Shown here: piece after piece, positions 46,304-55,074 of the stretch | Layout: every line of letters starts with the position of its first letter | Position numbering within the stretch: the stretch's first letter is position 1 | DNA from: Cellulophaga sp. 20_2_10 | GTDB taxonomy: Bacteria > Bacteroidota > Bacteroidia > Flavobacteriales > Flavobacteriaceae | DNA length: 64,000 nt | NCBI RefSeq assembly: GCF_023476645.1 | Contig: NZ_JAMCOJ010000001.1 | Location: 124,001-188,000 of the forward strand | Direction of reading: 5' to 3' | Program-made: the position numbers and the translations under genes | The notes under the pieces: generated by a model | Seen by the model: only the letters and a program-made list of their open reading frames with translations | Told to the model about the DNA's origin: nothing | Databases searched by the model: none

Positions 46304-47173
46304 ATGAAAAGACTATTAATTATACTATTCCTTTTTCAATTAAATTATCTTTTTAGTCAAGATGCATTATACGTTTCTGCTAAGAATGGTTTAATTGTAA
46401 GAAGTGGACCAGATAAAACATATGATAAAGTTGGAAAACTTGATTATGCTGAGAAAATAACTTTTTTTCAAAGCACAAAACGATATGATGAGATAACTGA
46501 TAACGGTGTTGTACTAAAAGGGGAATGGTATCATATAAGTGCAAATGATATCAATTCAAAAACAATAGTAGGTTATGTTTTTAATGGCTTCCTAACTAAT
46601 AAAACCTTAAAAAAGAAAATAAACTATTATGAATTTAAGCCTGAAAAAAATCTTGATTTTAAATTAGCATCTTTTAGCATTTACGATGTCTATAAATTAG
46701 ATACGTTAAAGATAGTTAGTGGTTATTATGAACATAAAGATGCAAAAATGGTCTTGCCTAATACGGAGAATGATTACGGTGTTAGACTTTTAATGGTAAA
46801 CGAACAGCATAAAATAATTTATCAATCACAAGGGTTTTTCGAAGCATATTCATTTGAACCTCATTTTTTTAAAAATAACAAATCAGATAAAATTATTATT
46901 GTTTGCCAGTTATCATCCGAATATTGCTACGGGGGACAAGCATTCATATTAGAAAATGGAAAAATAAAATATATGGGATTATTAGATATTGAACCACAAA
47001 CTGAAGAAAAATGTTTAATTGACATATTAAAAATAAATGAATTTTCTAATGAATTGATCTTCTCTTTTAATTCAAAAAAATTAGTATTAGAACCAGGCAA
47101 AAGGGGCATTTATATTAAAAATAATGGAACTACGTACAACTATAGTAATGGGAAATTACTATTGAAAAAATAA
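46304..47173 (+). CDS. Secreted SH3-domain protein (289 aa)
   Basis: I use ATG 46304; a GTG in the repeat opens the frame earlier. A signal peptide (RLLIILFLFQLNYLFSQ) precedes an SH3b domain (about residues 23-105: GLIVRSGPDKTYDKVGKL, GEWYHISAND, GYVFNGFL). The remainder is a beta-rich domain with several Cys (CQLSSEYCYGGQAFIL). It is a shorter relative of the SH3 protein at 19676. Probable periplasmic protein; function unknown. Confidence 0.65.
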   Translation: MKRLLIILFLFQLNYLFSQDALYVSAKNGLIVRSGPDKTYDKVGKLDYAEKITFFQSTKRYDEITDNGVVLKGEWYHISANDINSKTIVGYVFNGFLTNKTLKKKINYYEFKPEKNLDFKLASFSIYDVYKLDTLKIVSGYYEHKDAKMVLPNTENDYGVRLLMVNEQHKIIYQSQGFFEAYSFEPHFFKNNKSDKIIIVCQLSSEYCYGGQAFILENGKIKYMGLLDIEPQTEEKCLIDILKINEFSNELIFSFNSKKLVLEPGKRGIYIKNNGTTYNYSNGKLLLKK

Positions 47174-47235
47174 ACTACTGCCAAACCCATATATAATTTA
47201 TTGCTTGGTTTTAGCCAATTTACAAACCCTAAAGC

Positions 47236-47329
47236 GTAGGGACTATTAGAAATTACTATGTAGTATTTAATTGCTAAATTAGGTGCTTAAAATACGCTAC
47301 AAACCATATACAAACAGGGTGGCCATAAT
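47236..47329 (+). repeat. Junction repeat, copy 2
   Basis: Second copy of the repeat at 46199. It reads GTAGGGACTATTAGAAA, GCTAAATTAGG, TTAAAATACGCTACAAACC and GGTGGCCATAAT, and ends just before the SGNH hydrolase gene. A third, shorter match lies at 48377-48410 (CGCTACAAACTATATATAAC). Confidence 0.7.
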
Positions 47330-47342
47330 AAAAAAACTAAAA

Positions 47343-48239
47343 ATGAATAGACTACTAATGCTACTATTTTTATGTGCTACTATTTCTTCCTCCGCTCAAG
47401 AAGAAAGCACGTTTAATGATAAACAGTTTATTGAATATCTTACAAATTCATTAAAAAATGATGAAGTAAATACTGAAAATAAAAATACCTTTTTAAAAGT
47501 ATCTAGAAATTACTGGAACGATAGAAAATTAGATTACAACGTACATCCTGAGAATTATAAAAAAGCAATGTCTTTGTTTCATAAGAATCAAGAAAAATTT
47601 AAGGAAATAGAGCGGGTCCCTAATACTAAAAGGAATCACAGGATAGAAGATGCTGTTAAAAATTTCCAGAATTTTGATGATAGAAACACATTTTCAAAAA
47701 ATCCAATCTTATTTGTAGGAAGTTCAAGCATTGCTGGTTGGAAAACTTCAATTTCATTTCCTGAATTCTATGTTATGAATAGAGGAATTGGAGGAATGGA
47801 TATGCACGAAATAATTTATTACTATGATATTTTAATAAAAAAACACGCTCCTTCAATAGTTGCTATTTATTGTGATATTGATATTGAACAAGGGAAATCT
47901 CCACAAGAATCTGTTGCTGCATTTAAAGAACTAACAAGAATTATTAAAGCTGACTTCCCTAATACAGTAATACTACTCCTTTCTATGAAACCTGTAATGA
48001 TTGATGATTTTATAGGCAGAGACATACGTACTAATAAAATGATTACAAATGACCAACTGCTAAAGTTTAGTACTGAAGAAAACAATGTTGAATTTATTGA
48101 CCTAGCTTCTCCTATGTTAAATACAGAAGGAACATTAAAAACCGAAATCTTTATTGAAGACGGAATGCATTTAAATCAGTTAGGTTATGATATTTGGAAT
48201 CCAATAGTTAGAACTGCTTTACAAAAAATACATAAGTAA
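47343..48239 (+). CDS. Secreted SGNH/GDSL-type hydrolase-like protein
   Basis: The ATG at 47343 begins a signal peptide (RLLMLLFLCATISSSAQ); the upstream frame is repeat DNA. The body fits an SGNH hydrolase: ILFVGSSSIAGW (nucleophile Ser), NRGIGGMDM (Gly block) and DGMHLNQLGYDIW (Asp-His block). The third block, usually G-x-N-D, reads YCDIDIEQG, so its conserved Asn is lost. Either the oxyanion pocket is different or the enzyme is weak. Expected to hydrolyse esters in the periplasm. Confidence 0.7.
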   Translation: MNRLLMLLFLCATISSSAQEESTFNDKQFIEYLTNSLKNDEVNTENKNTFLKVSRNYWNDRKLDYNVHPENYKKAMSLFHKNQEKFKEIERVPNTKRNHRIEDAVKNFQNFDDRNTFSKNPILFVGSSSIAGWKTSISFPEFYVMNRGIGGMDMHEIIYYYDILIKKHAPSIVAIYCDIDIEQGKSPQESVAAFKELTRIIKADFPNTVILLLSMKPVMIDDFIGRDIRTNKMITNDQLLKFSTEENNVEFIDLASPMLNTEGTLKTEIFIEDGMHLNQLGYDIWNPIVRTALQKIHK

Positions 48240-48298
48240 AAACAAAGAACTAGTATAAAAAATAAGTTAACCTCATTAATTTAAGACATTTATAGATT

Positions 48299-48338
48299 AA
48301 GCTCATAGGCCCTAAAACAGGTTCTTTGAGCTTTTTTT
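48299..48338 (+). terminator. Intrinsic terminator
   Basis: AAGCTCA pairs with TGAGCTT at the base of a longer hairpin whose upper part (AGGCCCT with AGGTTCT, one mismatch) is also paired. Seven T follow. It closes the SGNH gene. Confidence 0.75.
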
Positions 48339-48376
48339 ATTGGTTATCTTCTATTTGGTTTATAGTTGCTTACACC

Positions 48377-48410
48377 CGCTACAAACTATATATAACAAGG
48401 TTGTACAACA
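48377..48410 (+). repeat. Short junction repeat, copy 3
   Basis: CGCTACAAACTATATATAAC continues into AAGGTTGTACAACA and resembles the right end of the repeats at 46199 and 47236. It precedes the serine hydrolase gene by about 140 bases. Confidence 0.45.
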
Positions 48411-48547
48411 TTAAAAAGAAACTACGCATATACAAGATCTATGGTCAATAGATTTAATACTTTATTCTTTTTGTAACTCAAGCCTATTATTTGTCGTCCT
48501 ACAAACAAATAACATTTAGAAAAAATGAAAAGACCAATTTAAAAACT

Positions 48548-50233
48548 ATGTCAAATATAAAAATGATGATTAAAAACAGTATAGCATTACTTAGTGTCCT
48601 TTTTTCCTTTTTAACCTATGCTCAAGATATGGCAGAATATACAAGTGGTTGGGAAGGCAAAATTGAAAATTCAAAATCATTCAACTTAAAAGTTGAAATA
48701 GAAAATCTAGGACTTGAAACAGCTAGATTCAAAATTTCGAATACTAAAAATATTATTGACTATCCATTTGATTTTAAAAGCACGTCAATAGTAAAAATAC
48801 CATTTGCAGAAAATTATTCTTTTGAGGGTGTACTTTCTGAAAATGGAAAAGAGATTAACGGCTTTATTAAATCTGGTTTATTACTTTATCATGTAAGGTT
48901 AACACTGTCAAATTCAAATTCGTTTGTAGGTGTTTGGAATGTAGTCATGGCAGACAACTTAAAGTCTGATAAATTCTATTTAAGCCTAGAAAATGGATTG
49001 GAAAACGACTATGAGGCTTATCCTTTTTTTGGTGATACTACATTTACAGGAACTTGGTGTACCAATTTTGAAAAAGAAAATGATAGTTTGTTTTTTGAAG
49101 ATTTTAAAACAGGATTAAAGTTTAAAGGAAAATTACGTCCTCAAAAAATTATTTTAGGAATTTATATAGGCGATGGTTTAGTTACTCAAATCGATTTAAA
49201 AAAAACCAACACAGATTGGGAAATAGGCTTGTTCGATACCAATAGAAAGGAGAAAAACGTGGGAAACCTTGAACTTAAAGAAATGGAAAAACGTATCGCA
49301 AAAGATAGTTTTCCTAATACACATTCCGTTTTAATTTCAAGAAAGGGTAAGCTTGTATACGAAAACTATTTTGAGGGTTACAATTCCAATATTCCTCATC
49401 AGATGAAATCAGCTTCAAAAAGTATATCGTCTGCCATAGTCGGAATAGCAAAAGACAAGGCATTATTTAAAAATGTTGAGCAATCAATTTTCGAGTTTTT
49501 ACCTCATAAATATCAAACACATAAAGACAGTTTAAAATCAAAAATAAATATACAGAGCCTTTTAACAATGAGTTCTGGAATAGATGCTATTGATTATGGT
49601 ATTAACGCCAATCCAAAATCACCTGCTGTAGAAGATAATTTTCAGATGACCAAAGACTGGACAGAAACAATATTAGATTCTAAAATGATTAATAGTCCAA
49701 ATACGAAAGCCAATTATGGTTCTGCCAATCCCTATCTTCTTGGTGTGGCAATGGACTCTATAGTTTCAGAATCATTGGCATTGTTTATGGATAAAAATTT
49801 ATTTCGCCCACTTAAAATTTCAAATTACGTAATTCAATCAGATTTAAAAGGAACCCCATACTTTGGTGGTGGAATGTATCTTACACCAAAAGATATGCTC
49901 AAATTTGGAGAATTATACCTGAATAAAGGGAAATGGGGATCTAAACGAATTCTATCAAAAAAATGGGTTAAAAATTCCTTTAAAAATTATAGAAATTTAG
50001 AAAATGTATCAGAAAAAAATGGCTATGGTTATTTATGGTGGCATAATACCTACGAAACTAAAGGAAAACCAATAAAATCTATTGAAGCAAGAGGTAATGG
50101 TGGCCAGTATATTTTTGTTCTTCCTTCTTTAAAAACAGTTGTAGTTGTAACAGCTGGTAATTACAGAAATGGAAAAACACAACAACCTGAACTAGTTTTT
50201 GAAAAATATATTTTACCATATCTTAAAAATTAA
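48548..50233 (+). CDS. Secreted serine hydrolase of the beta-lactamase/class C type
   Basis: ATG 48548 is chosen; the TTG at 48491 extends the frame into the leader. A signal peptide (NSIALLSVLFSFLTYAQ) precedes an unassigned beta-rich domain of about 230 residues. The penicillin-binding-like hydrolase follows with SxxK in MKSASKSI, the YxN equivalent in YGSAN, and a late GNGGQYIFV block replacing the usual HxG. Class C beta-lactamase-like esterases or peptidases act on small ester, amide or peptide substrates; the exact one is unknown. Confidence 0.8.
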   Translation: MSNIKMMIKNSIALLSVLFSFLTYAQDMAEYTSGWEGKIENSKSFNLKVEIENLGLETARFKISNTKNIIDYPFDFKSTSIVKIPFAENYSFEGVLSENGKEINGFIKSGLLLYHVRLTLSNSNSFVGVWNVVMADNLKSDKFYLSLENGLENDYEAYPFFGDTTFTGTWCTNFEKENDSLFFEDFKTGLKFKGKLRPQKIILGIYIGDGLVTQIDLKKTNTDWEIGLFDTNRKEKNVGNLELKEMEKRIAKDSFPNTHSVLISRKGKLVYENYFEGYNSNIPHQMKSASKSISSAIVGIAKDKALFKNVEQSIFEFLPHKYQTHKDSLKSKINIQSLLTMSSGIDAIDYGINANPKSPAVEDNFQMTKDWTETILDSKMINSPNTKANYGSANPYLLGVAMDSIVSESLALFMDKNLFRPLKISNYVIQSDLKGTPYFGGGMYLTPKDMLKFGELYLNKGKWGSKRILSKKWVKNSFKNYRNLENVSEKNGYGYLWWHNTYETKGKPIKSIEARGNGGQYIFVLPSLKTVVVVTAGNYRNGKTQQPELVFEKYILPYLKN

Positions 50234-50373
50234 GGAAAGCCACTGGGTCTAAAAACAGCATTTATTATAATACTAGGAGGGAAGTAGTGTGCACGTTTAT
50301 CGGTATTTATTCTTTTTTAAGTCGTTTTTAAAATATTCTTTTTATCTTAAAAGGAAATATAAAAACATACATA

Positions 50374-52515
50374 TTGAAAAAAAATCTATTTCTAATCTTT
50401 CTTGTATGTTGCTATAGCTTCACTGTTTTCTCTCAAAGCAATTTAAATAAAGTAATAGATAGTGTTAATATATTAATTGTATTATCTAAAGAACAAAATT
50501 TAAAAGGGAACTATAAAGATGCGCTCAAGTATGCCACTTCAGCTGTGCAATATGCTACAACAAAAAAGGATAAATTACTACAGGCAAGGGCCTATGTAAG
50601 TTTAGCGAACACTTACCAGATAATTGATGATACCGATAATGCTAAAAAGTATTATAACATAGCATTAAATAAAGCTAAAAACACAGATAACTACTTTGTA
50701 AACGTAGCTAGCCTTAATGGACTAGGAAATATATACTCAAATGATTTTAGTACAGCAGATAAAGCCGCAGCTTATTTTGAGGCTTCAATAGTACACGCAT
50801 TAAAAGCAGGTAAAAATGAATATGCATTTTTAACGTATTTTAATATAGCTGGTATGTATTTAAATTTTGAAGATGCAGATAAAGCTTATCCATACATTAT
50901 AAAAGCAGAAGAGCAATTAACAAAAATTGATAAGGAAAAGCCCTTAAATGCTGCGCTGTTGAATTTAAATTTTGCCATATACTACAAGTTAAAAAAGAAT
51001 TATAAAGTTGCAGCAAACTATATAGAAAAAGCACGAGTACTAGGAGAACAGCACAAGCTTAATAGAGAACTAATAGATATTTATGATTTTAAACATGAAA
51101 TTCATCGGGAATTAGGTGAGTATGATTTAGCTATTGAGAGCCTTAAAAAACAGTATTACTATAAAGACCTAAACTTTAATGCTGAAAAAAACCTTCAAAT
51201 AGAAGAAGTTACAGCAAATTTTAAGGTCAATGAATTTAAGGAAGCAGCGAAAGCATCTAAGTTAAAAACCAATTATATAATTATAGTAGGTATTGGTTGC
51301 TTGTTATTTTTAAGTACATCTTTTTTAGTGTTTTATAATTACAAAAAACGCTTGTCTTTTGTAAAACTAGAGAAAAAGAATGAAGCACTTTTGCAGGCTA
51401 AAAATGAAGCTGAACGTGCTAATACACTAAAATCAGAATTATTAATAAATATTAGTCATGAGTTGCGCACACCATTATACGGAATTGTTGGTATTACAAA
51501 TATGCTTATAGAAGATAAAGCAGCAAAAAGCAATCAAGAAGGGCTCCTTAATTCTTTAAAATTTTCAGGAGACCATTTAAAGTCAGTTGTAAATAATATC
51601 CTAAGAATTCATGAGGTAGAATCTAATAGCGTTCGTTTAGAAATCACTAAGGTTAATTTACATTTGCTTTTAAAAAACATAGTAAGCTCTTTAAATTACT
51701 TAGCAGATCAACAAGAAACACAATTGGTATTAAACATTTCTAAAGATGTTTTAGAAGTCTACAATATTGATGGCGCTAATTTGTCTGAAATACTTATAAA
51801 ACTTATTGATAATGCTATAAAGTACACTAAAAATGGTGTTGTTGAAGTTGCCGTTAACTTGGTTAAAAGAGAAGAAAATAAAGATTTTATAGCGTTCAAG
51901 GTTTCAGATACAGGAGTTGGAATTTCTAAAAAAAATCTAGCTATGATTTTTGATAATTTTAAACAAGGAAATTCTGAAGAAAATACATCTTATGGCATTG
52001 GTCTAGGACTACCTATTGTTAGGCATTTAATAAAAATTATGGGCAGTACATTAGCTGTAACAAGTAATGTAGGTAAAGGTTCGCAGTTCTCATTTATAAT
52101 CGAATGCGAAGTTTTAAGGGATGATTTAAAAATAGAGCCTGTTTATAGTAAAAAGATCTTAAATATATTGGTTGTAGAAGACAATAAGATAAACCAACTT
52201 GTTACAAGTAAGCTAATTAAATCTCTTGGTTATACATGCACAATTGCAAAAAATGGATTAGAAGCTGTAAAATTATGTAACAGCAATGTTTATGATTTAA
52301 TACTTATGGATCTTAATATGCCAGTTATGAATGGTTTTGAAGCTTCAAAGACTATTAAAGCGAAGCATAAGGATATACCAATTATTGCATTAACAGCATT
52401 AGAAATTAGTGAGGTTAAAGAGCGATGTCAAAAAGCAGGTATTAATAGTATTACCAATAAACCAATAAGTAAAGAAGGCTTAGAAGATCTTATACAAATG
52501 AACGTATTAGATTAA
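50374..52515 (+). CDS. TPR hybrid sensor histidine kinase
   Basis: TTG start at 50374. A signal sequence (NLFLIFLVCCYSFTVFSQ) leads a TPR array (about residues 40-270), with one transmembrane helix (residues about 300-322). Then come HisKA with His362 in INISHELRTPLYG, HATPase with Asn480 (LIDNAIKYT) and DTGVGIS/GIGLGLP, and a C-terminal receiver with Asp646 (LILMDLNMP) and Lys696 (TNKPIS). It should pass phosphate within itself and to an HPt or regulator not seen nearby. Signal unknown. Confidence 0.9.
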   Translation: MKKNLFLIFLVCCYSFTVFSQSNLNKVIDSVNILIVLSKEQNLKGNYKDALKYATSAVQYATTKKDKLLQARAYVSLANTYQIIDDTDNAKKYYNIALNKAKNTDNYFVNVASLNGLGNIYSNDFSTADKAAAYFEASIVHALKAGKNEYAFLTYFNIAGMYLNFEDADKAYPYIIKAEEQLTKIDKEKPLNAALLNLNFAIYYKLKKNYKVAANYIEKARVLGEQHKLNRELIDIYDFKHEIHRELGEYDLAIESLKKQYYYKDLNFNAEKNLQIEEVTANFKVNEFKEAAKASKLKTNYIIIVGIGCLLFLSTSFLVFYNYKKRLSFVKLEKKNEALLQAKNEAERANTLKSELLINISHELRTPLYGIVGITNMLIEDKAAKSNQEGLLNSLKFSGDHLKSVVNNILRIHEVESNSVRLEITKVNLHLLLKNIVSSLNYLADQQETQLVLNISKDVLEVYNIDGANLSEILIKLIDNAIKYTKNGVVEVAVNLVKREENKDFIAFKVSDTGVGISKKNLAMIFDNFKQGNSEENTSYGIGLGLPIVRHLIKIMGSTLAVTSNVGKGSQFSFIIECEVLRDDLKIEPVYSKKILNILVVEDNKINQLVTSKLIKSLGYTCTIAKNGLEAVKLCNSNVYDLILMDLNMPVMNGFEASKTIKAKHKDIPIIALTALEISEVKERCQKAGINSITNKPISKEGLEDLIQMNVLD

Positions 52516-52553
52516 TAATTACAGAACCTTTAAAATATTAAAATTTGCATGTA

Positions 52554-52597
52554 ACAACTCATAAGAATCGTTTAAAATTTTAATTCTTATGAGTTGT
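52554..52597. repeat. Perfect 15-bp inverted repeat
   Basis: ACAACTCATAAGAAT pairs exactly with ATTCTTATGAGTTGT across a 14-base loop, 38 bases after the hybrid kinase. No T run follows on either strand, so it is either a weak terminator or an RNA processing or regulatory hairpin. Confidence 0.65.
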
Positions 52598-52648
52598 AAG
52601 ACGTATTTAATTTAAAGAGAACGCCTATTTTCTTATTATTGGAATAAA

Positions 52649-52748
52649 ACCGAATTTATAAGGTTTATATATTCTAATCTAAAACACTAAAAGTGATCTA
52701 ATTAAAAACTGTTTATGCGACTACGTAGGAGGGAAGTAGGAATAGCTA
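52649..52748 (+). repeat. Dispersed intergenic repeat, copy 1
   Basis: It begins ACCGAATTTATAAGGTT and ends GCGACTACGTAGGAGGGAAG. A related copy lies at 54770-54856. The two share both ends and differ in the middle. It may be a small non-coding mobile or structural repeat. Confidence 0.5.
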
Positions 52749-52808
52749 TGCCATCCTATTTTAAGTAAGTAATAGTCCAATATTATCAATTTTATATAAG
52801 GTGTTTAT

Positions 52809-53189
52809 TTAATTAAAACACGCTTCACACGTTCCTTGAAGTAATATTTGAGACACATGAACTTTACGGTTGGGAATATCAGGAATAAGAATATCTGTTG
52901 GTAAACAATCTACTTTGCCACAATCCAAACATTGAAAATGAGGATGAATATCATGGTGTTCTTCACTAGAGCAACCACTGCATTTGGCATACCATTTATG
53001 GCCATTTTTTCCTAAAAACGAATGAAGAAAACCATCATCTTCTAGCTTGTCTAAAATACGATATATTGTTGTTTTATTCATCTTTAAATGAAGACGTTCT
53101 ATTAATGTAATTGCTGAAATAGCTGTTGATTGTTCTTCAAACTCATCCAGAAGTATTTTAACAGATTTTGTTTTCCTTAAAATTCCCAT
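52809..53189 (-). CDS. Fur family metal regulator (Zur-like)
   Basis: I start at ATG 53189 (MGILRKTKSV). The winged-helix part (residues 25-65: TIYRILDKLEDDGFL) precedes a metal-binding C-terminal half. It has Cys70/Cys73 (CSGC), His82, His84, Cys87/Cys90 (CLDC) and Cys121/Cys124. Two CxxC pairs suggest structural zinc. The product should bind the GCAACTAAGTTGC-type sites upstream, and so repress itself and the divergent merC-folE unit when metal is plentiful. The MerC and FolE neighbours favour zinc sensing, but iron is not excluded. Confidence 0.8.
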   Translation of the reverse strand: MGILRKTKSVKILLDEFEEQSTAISAITLIERLHLKMNKTTIYRILDKLEDDGFLHSFLGKNGHKWYAKCSGCSSEEHHDIHPHFQCLDCGKVDCLPTDILIPDIPNRKVHVSQILLQGTCEACFN

Positions 53190-53242
53190 AGTACAAATAT
53201 AGCGCAACTAAAGTCCATAAAAAAGATAAAACCATATTTACT

Positions 53243-53293
53243 GCAACTAAGTTGCGTTAAACGATAATAGCATTATATTTGCAACTTAGTTGT
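53243..53293 (+). promoter_or_regulatory. merC-folE promoter with two Zur-box-like sites
   Basis: GCAACTAAGTTGC (53243-53255) covers the -33 TTG (53252-53254). After 19 bases the -7 element TATATTTG (53274-53281) follows, and it is overlapped by a second site GCAACTTAGTTGT (53281-53293). A half site GCAACTAAAGT lies at 53204-53214, just upstream of the regulator start. Metal-dependent repression of both directions is inferred. Confidence 0.75.
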
Positions 53294-53309
53294 ATTAATA
53301 AAATATGTA

Positions 53310-53713
53310 ATGATCATCACAAACCAAAAATCAGATAACATAGGAGCAATAGCAAGTACACTTTGTCTTATACATTGTGTGGCTACACCACTATTATTTA
53401 TTATGCAAACGTGTTCTATAACGTGTTGTAGTGCTGCACCATTTGGTGGAAATCTATAGATTATTTATTCTTAGTAATTTCATTTTTTGCCATTTACCGT
53501 TCTACAAAAACGACTACCAGTACTTGGATAAAGCCTGCCTTATGGCTCAGCTGGATTTTGCTATTTGTAATTATAGTAAATGAAAAAATAGCGTGGTTTA
53601 ATTTTCCAGAAAGTCTTATATATGCACCAGCTTTACTACTTATTGCTTTGCATTTATACAATAGAAGATACTGCCAATGTAAAACCACTAATTGTTGTAC
53701 AAATGAAAAATAA
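53310..53713 (+). pseudogene. MerC-family membrane protein, frameshifted
   Basis: From ATG 53310 the frame gives TLCLIHCVATPLLFIMQTCS and stops soon after CCSAAPFGGNL. One base later the frame continues WWKSIDYLFLVISFFAIYRS, WLSWILLFVIIV and ALLLIALHLYNRRY to a stop at 53711-53713. This is the rest of a MerC domain. Adding one T in the TTT at 53442-53444 gives one continuous MerC protein. MerC proteins are small metal transporters. It is either a broken gene or a sequence error. Its last bases overlap the start of folE. Confidence 0.75.
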
Positions 53714-54368
53714 AGAAGAAATTATAAGTGTAGGCGATAATCATTTTTCAACAAGTATAAAAACGCCTTTGCGTGCAGATGCCTTTGCTAGATCTGACGA
53801 TGAAAAAATAAAGAACATTCAGCATCATTTTAAAATGATAATGGAAGAAATGGGACTAGATTTAACTGATGATAGTTTATCTGGTACACCATATCGGGTT
53901 GCAAAAATGTATGTAAAAGAGCTGTTTTATGGACTAAACCCAATAAACAAACCCAAACTGTCCACCTTTGAAAATAAGTACAGGTATAAAAAAATGGTAG
54001 TAGAACAGAATATTACTATAGATTCTGCTTGCGAGCATCATTTTTTACCCATAATAGGCTATGCTAATGTTGCCTATATACCAAAAAACAAAGTAATTGG
54101 ACTGTCTAAAATTAATCGTTTGGTAGATTATTATGCACGTAGACCACAAGTTCAAGAACGATTGGTTATTCAGATATTACATGATTTGCAAACTGTTTTA
54201 GAAACTAAAGATGTTATTGTTTCTGTAACAGCAAAACATCTTTGTGTTTCCTCTAGAGGCATAAAAGATCAAAGCAGTTTTACAACGACTTTAGAATATG
54301 GAGGCTGTTTTTCAGATACTGAGACCCGTAAAGAATTTCTAAATAGTATAAACCAACAAATGCCATAA
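53703..54368 (+). CDS. folE: GTP cyclohydrolase I
   Basis: ATG 53703 gives a 221-residue protein whose zinc ligands, Cys110, His113 and Cys181, fall at the same numbers as in the E. coli enzyme (ACEHHFLPI and AKHLCVSSRG). It opens the GTP ring in the first step of tetrahydrofolate (and queuosine/biopterin-type) synthesis. Encoded with a MerC protein under Zur-like sites, it is probably a copy made when metal is short. Most such copies are named folE paralogues. It starts within the end of the merC frame. Confidence 0.9.
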   Translation: MKNKEEIISVGDNHFSTSIKTPLRADAFARSDDEKIKNIQHHFKMIMEEMGLDLTDDSLSGTPYRVAKMYVKELFYGLNPINKPKLSTFENKYRYKKMVVEQNITIDSACEHHFLPIIGYANVAYIPKNKVIGLSKINRLVDYYARRPQVQERLVIQILHDLQTVLETKDVIVSVTAKHLCVSSRGIKDQSSFTTTLEYGGCFSDTETRKEFLNSINQQMP

Positions 54369-55034
54369 AATAAAAAATGATTCTCTTGTAGTACTCCACG
54401 GGAATCGCGTATTTAAAAATTTCTTTATCTAATTAAAGGATACTCAAATTATGAGCAGTATGTATTTTGTTGTATTTATATAGTTACTTGTGTTTTTATA
54501 ACTTTTAGTGATATTCTTTTAATCTCATAATTAAAATTATTCTAATGAAGCCACAATTAGCTTGTACATAATTACTAGATATAAACCTAAAGGTGTTCTA
54601 TCATTAATTATGTCAAATATCGCCCAAAAGCGCTATTACGCTAATTGTTATTCTATGCACTATAATGTTCTGCGTTATGTAACTTGAGCTTTGGCTACAA
54701 GCGAAAGTATTTCTAAAGTTTCTTAAAAAAAATGGTTATTAAAAGTTTCTTCTGTGATGTTAATGAAACCGAATTTATGAGGTTCACGAATTCCTATAGA
54801 AAAATATATATAAGCAATGAATAAACACTCTTTAGGCGACGACGTAGGAGGGAAGCGAAATCGACGAAGGAGATTCATGAATTCCTTAACATAAAATAAC
54901 TAGGTATTAATAAATGTGTGTGAAATGGCAATTATACCAAATCACTAATTTCTTATTAAAATTTAAATAAGTTCTCGTATCGTATTATAATCTTATGTTA
55001 TTATTATCACAAAATATTGTGTTTATTTTTTCAT
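54369..55034. other. Intergenic region with repeat copy
   Basis: This 666-base stretch shows no supported gene. It holds the dispersed repeat copy at 54770-54856 and, at 54867-54887, AAGGA...TCCTT arms around ATTCATGAAT. Oligonucleotides of the kind GCGTTATGTAACTTG near 54652-54690 resemble other intergenic repeats of flavobacteria but are too short to judge. Confidence 0.5.
54770..54856 (+). repeat. Dispersed intergenic repeat, copy 2
   Basis: Reads ACCGAATTTATGAGGTT and later GCGACGACGTAGGAGGGAAG, matching copy 1 at 52649 at both ends. The middle parts differ. Confidence 0.5.
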
Positions 55035-55057
55035 AACTAATCAATTGATTAGTTTTG
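55035..55057 (+). promoter_or_regulatory. TetR operator over the promoter of the second tetR gene
   Basis: A perfect 20-bp palindrome AACTAATCAATTGATTAGTT (55035-55054) runs into the -7 element TAGTTTTG (55050-55057). A near-identical 16-bp site CTAATCGATTGATTAG at 55658-55673 lies in front of the hydrolase operon. This fits a TetR protein controlling itself and the operon. Confidence 0.75.
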
Positions 55058-55074
55058 TGCTCTAATTTAGTTTT

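Noticed and set aside
53622-53702. N-terminal extension of folE
   Set aside because: The extension overlaps the MerC reading frame, and starting at 53703 places the zinc ligands at the same numbers as in E. coli FolE.
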